Positions 57,426 through 64,000 of a stretch of 64,000 nucleotides of DNA are shown here, piece by piece. The notes under the pieces are model-generated. The model was not told the DNA's origin and made no database searches. It saw nothing but the letters and a program-made list of their open reading frames with translations. This DNA is from Prinsepia uniflora (taxonomy: Eukaryota > Streptophyta > Magnoliopsida > Rosales > Rosaceae): contig CM064873.1 of the NCBI GenBank assembly GCA_032719365.1, positions 10,450,501 through 10,514,500 of the forward strand. The letters are read 5' to 3'. The translations under genes and the position numbers were made by a program. Within the stretch, counting starts at the first letter, position 1. Every line of letters starts with the position of its first letter.

Positions 57426-59996
57426 TGTGACGACCCGGAAATTCGAAAAAGGAAATTTTGGAAAATTTGAAGAAAGTGACGATTTTGCCCCTGGTTATAA
57501 GGGCCAAAAGTTGACATTTTGATCGGGACATTATTTGGACTTTCCGTAAAGACCGTTATGTAGGTATTGAGACGCTAAGTCCGTAGACAAGCGGCATGCG
57601 TCAATCGGAGTTCGGACGTGGAAGTTACGGTCTAGAACTATGAGGGGCATTTTGGTAATTATGTGATGTAGGGGCAAAATGGTAATTTGGGGTGGCAAGG
57701 TGAATTGGACGGTTAATTGGCTGATTCAGTCGTGATTAGTGAGTCATTGGATTCATTAAGTGACATCTGTCACTATAAGGAAACAATTAGTGGCACTAAT
57801 TTAGGTGATGAGGTTTGACTTATATGTTTAATCATTTCCAATGTATAGGTATATGTATGGATACCTTGAGAAAACAGAGCATCACTTATGCTCCACCTGA
57901 AGCAGCCAAAATCTCTCTATGTTTGATTAATTGAGGGTGATTGAGAGAGTGTGCTATGTTCGATCAATTGAGGGTGATTGAGAGAGTGTGCTTGTGAGAA
58001 AAATGGAATGAAAAAAAGGAAGGAACACCGAAAACTGAACCCCCCTCTCCTCCCCCGAATTTCTTGATGGGGAGTTCGGATTGAATTCTGAGTTGTGTGA
58101 TTAATTGGTGGAAACAAAGATTTGGGTGAGCTTATGGGAACTTAAACGAGTCGAATGACATCAAAATTGAAGAGAATTGGAGAGGAATGAGCCCAGACAG
58201 ACCCTGGTTTCAATTCGAAAACTTATCTCTGAGTTCGATTAATTGGAAGGAGTTAAAGCTATAATTGGAATCGAAAACAAGTTCATAAGAGTTCCACGAA
58301 GCTTTTGGATGGATCAATTGAAAAAAAAAACAAGTGGAATTGATGAACTTCGAAGAATGAATAGTGCGCGGGTGTCCTTCGAATATTCATATTCGAATCG
58401 AATGGATTGAGGTAAGGATTGGTGTAATTGAAATCATAGACCTCTAATTAAGGTTTAAAAGATGATGTTAGATGAATTAATTGAAAGAAATGATACAGAA
58501 TTGGTGAAGTTCTGGACGGGTTGCACCATGGATCGAAGCACCCAATTGTAGAGCCAAACGGGTGACAGGGACGAGTACTGTAGCTGGCGCATGGGCTTCA
58601 CGCGCAGCCACTTACGGCGGAGCATGGGGGCGCGTGAGACCCAATCTCGAGGTGAGGTCAACATGAAACTTAATCCTCTCAATGTAATGAACATTTTGAC
58701 ACTAGTTTCGAGGAAATTGGATACCGTTTCGATAGTGTTCAATGTATCCGAAGTTTTAATATACGTTTGAAATACGTATTTAAATCCCGAAAAAATAGGG
58801 GAAAATTATATGAGATATATTGAAGTGTTAGTGACCCTCGATAATGATTTTGGACAGGAATTGTGATTTCTAGAAAGTACGAAAAAACGTGCAGCTTGGA
58901 AGCGGGCAATTTGGACGGTGTGTGAGTGGACTTTGCTTCCTAAATTTCAATGCATGCATAATTGTTTTATATGTTTTCTATTTATGATTTCTATGCTTAT
59001 GATTATGGTAATTACGATTTTCGTATTTACACGTATTTCGATATGAAATACGTAATTGCACGTATTTCGAGAATATGGTTTATGCTATACTTTGATGATG
59101 GTTTGATGCATGATTCTATATGGTTTATACTTATCATGTTTTGATAATGAATTGATGATGTGATATTGTGTTTGAATGTGAATGCGGGCACGAGACCCAT
59201 TCCGATAAAATATGATTTCGGATTTTGCTTTGGAATTTGGATTTCGATGGATTTCTAGATTTCCTATGATTTACACATGGTTTTGGGTTTAAAGACCCGT
59301 TACTGTTGCTGGATCTGGTTTTGGGTTTAAAGACTCGTTGATTGATGTGCGGGGGAGGGCCCTTGATTGATATGTTTTGAGTTTAAAGACTCGGGAGTTT
59401 AAAGACTCGTTATTGTCATATCCCCCGAGGCCGGTTGATTGTGTTTTGAGTTTAAAGACTCGTTGATAGGGAAGGCCTGATATGTGTTTTGAGTTTAAAG
59501 GCTCGTTGATATGGGATCCAGCATGTTGATTGACATATGTTTTACTGATGATTTCCGATGGTTTGCAAATGTTTTGGGCAGTGGCCTAGAGGATTGAATT
59601 TACGGTTTAGATCTTGGATTTGGGCGGAGTTCCCAGACTTGGTTTTGATTTATGGTTTTGGGCTAAGGCCCAATGATTTAAGAAAGGAAATCAATTTGGG
59701 TTTTATACTGATTTTCAGATGCATGCATTGGTTTTTTTAATGAAGGGCATAAATGTCTTTTTTGGTAAAATGTTTTGTGAACTTATTTATTTTTGTTCAC
59801 TCACACCTTTTATATTTTTTTATTGACCCTCCAGGTCATAACACGATGATCGAGAGGTAGAGGCATGAGTGAGTACATGTATGGTTATCCCTTGTTTGCC
59901 AAGTGCTAAGGGTAATTTTGGAACTTCAGTTGACTTGTCAAACGGGAGCAGGACCGAGCACGGTTATCAATTTTCTTCAGGGGACGGGTCTTTTCA
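57426..59996 (+). mobile_element. LTR-M: solo LTR, TSD TGCAC
   Basis: 2,571 bp, TGTGACGACCCGGAAA...GGGGACGGGTCTTTTCA, perfect TSD TGCAC (57421-57425 and 59997-60001). The intron-like segment runs 58922-59834 (GTGAGTGGAC to CCCTCCAG; 913 bp). The complementary motif is slightly changed (GTTCACTCAC near 59796). A GAGTTTAAAGACTC array lies at 59284-59508. A GC-rich hairpin block after TACTGTAGCTGG lies at about 58575-58640. Single-copy upstream subfamily. Confidence 0.9.
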
Positions 59997-60001
59997 TGCA
60001 C

Positions 60002-61509
60002 CATGCCTCGCCTCACAGTTATAATGCGCCCGCCTTGCACAATGCTGCACCTCGCCTTGCATTCTGCTGCACCTCGCCTTGCATTCTGCTGCACCTCGCC
60101 TTGCATTCTGCTGCACCTTGCCTTACATTCTACTGCGCCTCGCCTTGCTCTCCATGTATTGAGCTCTTCAATCCACCAAGCACTACTTGTGTGGTCATTG
60201 GAACGAACATCTCAGTCATTTGATGCATCACTTCGAGCTCCAAACCATGCCTTGCCTTGAGTTGTGTGACGCCTTACTACAAGTCATGCAACTTCGCGCA
60301 TCCCCTGTTGAAGGCCTTAATGTTGGCTCCACCCGTACTTGAAGACGACAAGTATGTCAAATGTACCAAGTTTTCCTATCCACAAAGCACCACAAGCATG
60401 TCAACTGAAGGAGCGTCTTGATGTCAAGTCCGTCATTTCTTGAAGTCAGAAGCTCCAATAAGTCTCAGACATGCCACCAGATGGTCTTGCGACAGTTGTT
60501 CCATAAAAATGAGGTCTTCAAGGCTACACCAGAAGTATGTCTTCATACATCTTGAAATGATCGTCTTGAAGAGTAGAGCGCGCACCGCTTGAATCATTGC
60601 AATTGGACATCTACAACTCTCAGAATCTGCAAAAAATCGAAGTTGAACAAAAGAAAAATAATATACACAAATATATACAAACTTCTTACGTTTGTAAGAA
60701 GTACAAAAAGCAAAAGAAAAAAGGCTACGACACAAAAAAAAAATACTAATATACGTAATGTCACATATATTACATTGACACAAAGGACAAGTTGTTTCAA
60801 TGCGAGCGGACGAAAAAAACAAGCAAGATTGTCAAGCTTCTACAAAAAAAATGAAGCAGGTAAAATGTGAAAACCAAGGAGCTGGAGCTGTGCCAACACG
60901 CTTGTGAAGGAAAACGCATGCCGAAAAGCCGCTGCAATCGTCTAGTTGTCCTGTCGTGAGGGGCCCGCTCCTGTCGTCCAGTCATGCCAACACGCGCCAA
61001 GAGCCTACCAGTCTCCACGATCCTCTGACGTCAAAATTTGTCTCCTCCTACAACTTTTTTTCTTTTCAATCAACTTCAATCTTCTCTGCCCATCTCAGTC
61101 TGTCCAAAAATTCAAGGGTAGCAAGAGTAAGAAAGAAAAACGAAGAATGTCACATTTACAAGTTGTTGTTGTCTGAGCTCTTCCTCCACAAAAATTGGGT
61201 GACATCAGCTCGACTTCTCCAACAGCAAATTTCGGCTAAGGTTTGATTTTTCTTAAGAAAATAAGGGTTACATACCTTATTTAAATAAATAAAAAGTTAG
61301 TAAATCCTAGCTACTAAACGGGCTCTGAAGGTCAACTCATAACAAGATTTCAAGCCCAAAAGTTTCTCATTGGGACAAAGTCAATCAATAAAAATTTCAA
61401 CCGCTTAAGGCAAAGCAGAGTCCTATTCCTCACAAAATGGTTTATTGAGACCACAATAAAAATTACATCCCTTATGATTCCCTGAATTTCTAAGTGATGT
61501 GGGGACATT
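60002..61509 (+). other. Interior of the large element, 3' part
   Basis: Includes the 22-bp array (60044-60150) and a diverged repeat of 57081-57420. No gene seen; open frames at 60433-60822 and 60589-61246 overlap on opposite strands and have no domain. The purine-rich GATGTGGGGACATT just before the right LTR (about 61495-61509) is the probable polypurine tract. Confidence 0.5.
60044..60150 (+). repeat. 22-bp tandem repeat, ~4.8 copies
   Basis: Unit GCTGCACCTCGCCTTGCATT plus CT, with starts at 60044, 60066, 60088, 60110 and 60132. The first units are identical, the last diverged. Confidence 0.92.
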
Positions 61510-62017
61510 TGTGGAATCATAAATCACCGAAAAATTATGCAGTTGTCACGTGGCTTGTAACTCACATAATGCCGATATTACTCCTGGTAAATACGATGAT
61601 GGCATCGCACGATCTTCGCATTAATTTAATATATTTATCAAGTAAATATATTAATTAATCAGATCAATACCAATAATAAATCATTTCTTCGCGAGTTATT
61701 TATTATTATTTATACAGCTAATAATAATGATTTTTCTCGGTAAAATCACTTATTAAACACTATCTCTTTCAACCAATCAAACACTCCGATGACTTTCAAG
61801 GTTTCACTATAAATACAGGGTATCACTCACCTCTAAAGGTAATTCAAAAACTCATACCGAAATTCTGCCAATTTATTTCTCTCGATTAAACTGATTTAGG
61901 CATCAGAGTGTTCTTGGTTGAACCACCTCCCGGGCTTCAACCTTAACCCTGATTTTTTTTGTTATTGTGTATAGGGATCAAGAAGGAATTTTATAAGATC
62001 GGACGATTTCTACATCA
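61510..62017 (+). repeat. Right LTR of the large element
   Basis: 508 bp, TGTGGAATCATAAATCACC...GATTTCTACATCA. Same order and strand as the left LTR, with scattered substitutions and a small insertion/deletion near 61740. TATA box, TATAAATA, at 61808-61815. A transcript starting here would read toward the ankyrin gene ~1.2 kb downstream. Confidence 0.85.
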
Positions 62018-63061
62018 TATATATATATATATTTTATTTACCTTCTATTTTTTCCGCCAACCATTTAGGTGGACACTTTTTTTTTGGCCGAATTTTCTCG
62101 ATCAGTAAATTTTATGGGAAAGTTTTTATAAGGCCATTTTCACCCATATTCACTGTAAATTGTAATAGTCTTCCAATTAATAGAATTTCTTTTCAAATTA
62201 AAAAATATATATATATATATATATATTATGATATAAGTTGAGAATGCGCCTCTCACGATAAATTTATATTTTGTTGGCGTATGTTAAAACCTTCGATTAT
62301 GGTGATGCAACTTGCTTATCTTACATGAGCTATTCCTTTTTTGCTTTTCCTACCTCCGAAATAAAAGGGCCTCTCAAAAATAATTTCTGTTTCCTCTTCC
62401 ATGTGTTTCCTCGATATTTTTTCCATCGTGTTTCTTCAAGCTCATGGTTATCTAGAAACTGCTCCGAAATTATATTCCTCTTTTTCTGTTTCATGGAGGA
62501 CACCATAGAAGAAGCTCCTTTCTTCAAACCCAGGCACTTATAATCTTGTCATCTTCATCTCACGTTCTTAAATTTTCTTTTTCTTTTGGATTTTAATGCA
62601 ATACTTCGAACTGTATGTGTTATATAGTGAACGAGGAATTGTAGTTTGTTGAGAAAATTGAAACCAAAATAAAAGAAACCATTTTTTTTTTCTGTTTGTT
62701 GTCATTGTTTGCTGTTTTTTTTTTCTCTGGTATGGTATTGAAAATGGTTTTTGATTTAAACTCAGATTTTGTTTTTATCTTTATTTTTGGAGCAGGGCAT
62801 TAATTTGGGATGCAGGAGACACCAGAACCAAAAGTGGAAGATAGAAACGGAATTTGAAGGCCTTGAAGATATTTTAGAAGATTTTCCTTTTCGTTATCAT
62901 TTCTTTGAGTGGTTTTGAAGAAATGATGACTGTTGTGGATCGAAAATGCAACTTTTGATCTGGGTTTTTGCTGGAAAAAAGAGAAAAATTTCTTCAATCA
63001 TTGAGATAGATATATATAGATAGATAAGAGAGAAAAAGGAGAGATTTTAGAAGTGATAACA
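62018..63061 (+). promoter_or_regulatory. Upstream region and probable 5' leader of the ankyrin gene
   Basis: (TA)n runs lie at 62018-62034 and 62204-62227. A plausible leader intron ends at an AG at 62794-62795 after a T-rich stretch; its donor cannot be fixed. Two short upstream frames precede the main ATG: 62810-62857 (15 residues) and 62934-62969 (11 residues). The stretch before the ATG is purine-rich (GAGAGAAAAAGGAGAG). The 90-codon open frame at 62271-62543 has no domain and is probably leader or intergenic sequence. Confidence 0.45.
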
Positions 63062-63920
63062 ATGGAGGCAGAGGCACCAGCACCAGCTGAGCAGCCGCAG
63101 GCGGCGGCGTCAGCGGCAGCGCAGCCAAGCTTACCCCGGAAAAAGATGACGAAACAGTTAACGGGAAAGAGGGAAGATACGCCTTTGCATTCTGCGGCAA
63201 GATCAGGAAACATGGCGGTGGTGCTTGACATTCTTCAAAATACAGAGGAAAATGAATTGAAAGAATTACTAGCAAAGCAAAATTCATCTGACGAAACTGC
63301 CCTTTATGTTGCTTCGGAATATGGGTATGTTGATTTGGTCAGGGAGATGATCAAATACTATGATCTCGCGGACGCCGGAATCAAAGCCCGAAACGGATTT
63401 GATGCCTTCCACATTGCCGCCAAACAAGGAGATATGGGTATGCTTCATCGCCGCCTCTCTGTTTCTCAGATGGCAGAGGACATGTTTTTTGATTGCATAA
63501 ATTTTTGCAGATGTGTTGAATATGCTTATGGAGGCGCATCCGGAATTGACGATGACGGTGGATCTATCAAACACCACGGCCTTGCACACGGCAGCGACGC
63601 AGGGGCATACGGAGGTGGTGAACTTTTTATTGGAAGCCGGAAGCAGCCTCGCGACGATTGCGAGAAGCAATGGGAAGACGGCGCTGCATTCTGCAGCGAG
63701 AAATGGTCATCTGGTGGTTGTGAAGGCGCTTCTACAAAGGGAGCCTGGTATTGCGACACGTGTGGATAAGAAGGGGCAGACGGCGCTTCACATGGCGGCG
63801 AAGGGCCAGAATCTCGAGATGGTGGAGGAGCTGATGAGGGCAGATCCTTCGTTGATAAACATGGCGGATAATAAAGACAACACCGCGTTGCATATAGCTA
63901 CTCGAAAGGGTCGATCTGAG
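63062..63920 (+). CDS. Ankyrin repeat protein, ITN1/ACD6-like, 3' truncated by window
   Basis: Two coding exons, 63062-63437 and 63511-63920, joined by a 73-bp GT-AG intron, give 262 codons in frame. A second intron opens with GTAAGAG at 63921, and the rest of the gene lies beyond the window. Residues 1-37 are an Ala/Pro-rich, then basic, leader. Then come ankyrin repeats with the T-A-L-H-x-A-A-x-x-G-H core near residues 38, 77, 111, 147, 180, 214 and 248 (the last cut). Words such as ATIARSNGKTALHSAARNGH and DKKGQTALHMA match the plant ITN1 family. Its members carry a C-terminal PGG domain with membrane helices and act at the plasma membrane in salt-stress or defence signalling. The C-terminus is not visible, so the membrane role is inference. 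The ATG at 63062 (AACAATGG) is in good context. Reading straight through intron 1 gives a wrong frame that stops at 63769. Confidence 0.92.
63438..63510 (+). other. Intron 1 of the ankyrin gene
   Basis: 73 bp, donor G|GTATGC, acceptor TTTTTGCAG|AT. Removing it splits an Asp codon (G|AT) and restores the continuous ankyrin sequence KQGDMDVLNMLMEAHPEL. Confidence 0.92.
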
Positions 63921-64000
63921 GTAAGAGTTGTACCTTTACACACATCTTACATGAATTTTGTTACTTGAGTTGATGCATCATAGAAAAACAAAGACATGCC

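Larger units (their letters stand above)
38923..62017 (+). mobile_element. Large non-coding LTR element (LARD-like) carrying nested insertions
   Basis: Bounded by two direct ~0.5 kb LTRs (38923-39449, 61510-62017). Total span 23.1 kb. LTR-I (with LTR-J inside it), LTR-K, LTR-L and LTR-M account for ~14.25 kb, and an LTR-like block (39874-47209) for 1.8 kb, leaving ~7 kb. The interior contains no recognisable gag or pol but many tandem repeats: ~90 bp (47297), 25 bp (48241), 24 bp (49333) and 22 bp (60044). A large LTR element with conserved LTRs and a non-coding interior fits the LARD description. The primer-binding region follows 39449 (CCGGTGCTTTCATTGAGAG at 39454-39472). A clean TSD is not visible in the AT-rich flanks. 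Confidence 0.75.

Noticed and set aside
60433..61246. Several overlapping open frames on both strands near the right LTR
   Set aside because: Mutually overlapping, lysine/phenylalanine-biased, without domains; consistent with chance frames in the element interior.
63053..63769. 238-codon continuous frame at the ankyrin locus
   Set aside because: It begins at a GTG nine bases before the real ATG and reads through intron 1 out of frame. The spliced model 63062-63437 + 63511-63920 restores seven ankyrin repeats.

Overview
The window is nuclear DNA of a flowering plant, probably a eudicot. It has AT-rich intergenic sequence, Ty1/copia and Ty3/gypsy-type LTR elements, a 5S-bearing Cassandra TRIM, hAT-type non-autonomous transposons, and one spliced ankyrin gene entering at the right edge. 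I cannot name the species. Apart from that gene I see no intact protein-coding gene in the first 62 kb. Almost every long reading frame there lies inside a repeat.

Layout. 1-558 is the edge of a gypsy-type LTR. 923-3711 is the first of thirteen related ~2.2-3.3 kb solo-LTR-like units (called LTR-A to LTR-M here). They have TG...CA ends of the type TGTAACGACCC...GGGTCCTGTCA, and most have a recognisable 5-bp target-site duplication (TSD). 4242-4877 is a complete Cassandra TRIM. 7151-11143 holds two copies of one hAT-like family, a tandemly duplicated host element and a foldback element. 13195-21328 and 23107-36334 are LTR units, some nested inside others. 21745-22840 is another hAT-like element. 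A decayed minus-strand copia element (about 26.1-38.2 kb) is broken up by LTR units. 38923-62017 is one very large, apparently non-coding LTR element with ~0.5 kb LTRs and a tandem-repeat-rich interior. Four LTR-unit insertions, one with a further unit inside it, and a 1.8 kb LTR-like block expand it to 23 kb. 62018-64000 is the upstream region and first two coding exons of an ITN1/ACD6-type ankyrin protein.

The most interesting signal is inside the solo-LTR family. Nearly every copy carries a ~0.8-1.4 kb intron-like segment that starts with GTGAGTGGAC and ends with a CCCTCCAG or CCCTTCAG acceptor. Just before the acceptor lies GTCCACTCAC, the reverse complement of the start, so the two splice sites could pair. 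Between them runs a string of short hairpins. Stem sequences differ between hairpins and between subfamilies, but pairing is kept (for example GGCAT/ATGCC, AGCGT/ACGCT, GCACT/AGTGC, GTACT/AGTAC, GAGT/ACTC). Other shared modules are a GC-rich hairpin block, a 170-bp upstream tandem duplication that separates subfamilies, and arrays of ACGT-core boxes (G-box and TGACGTCA).

Family names (Tekay/Del, SIRE/Maximus, hAT, Cassandra) rest on motif recognition by eye, not on database searches.
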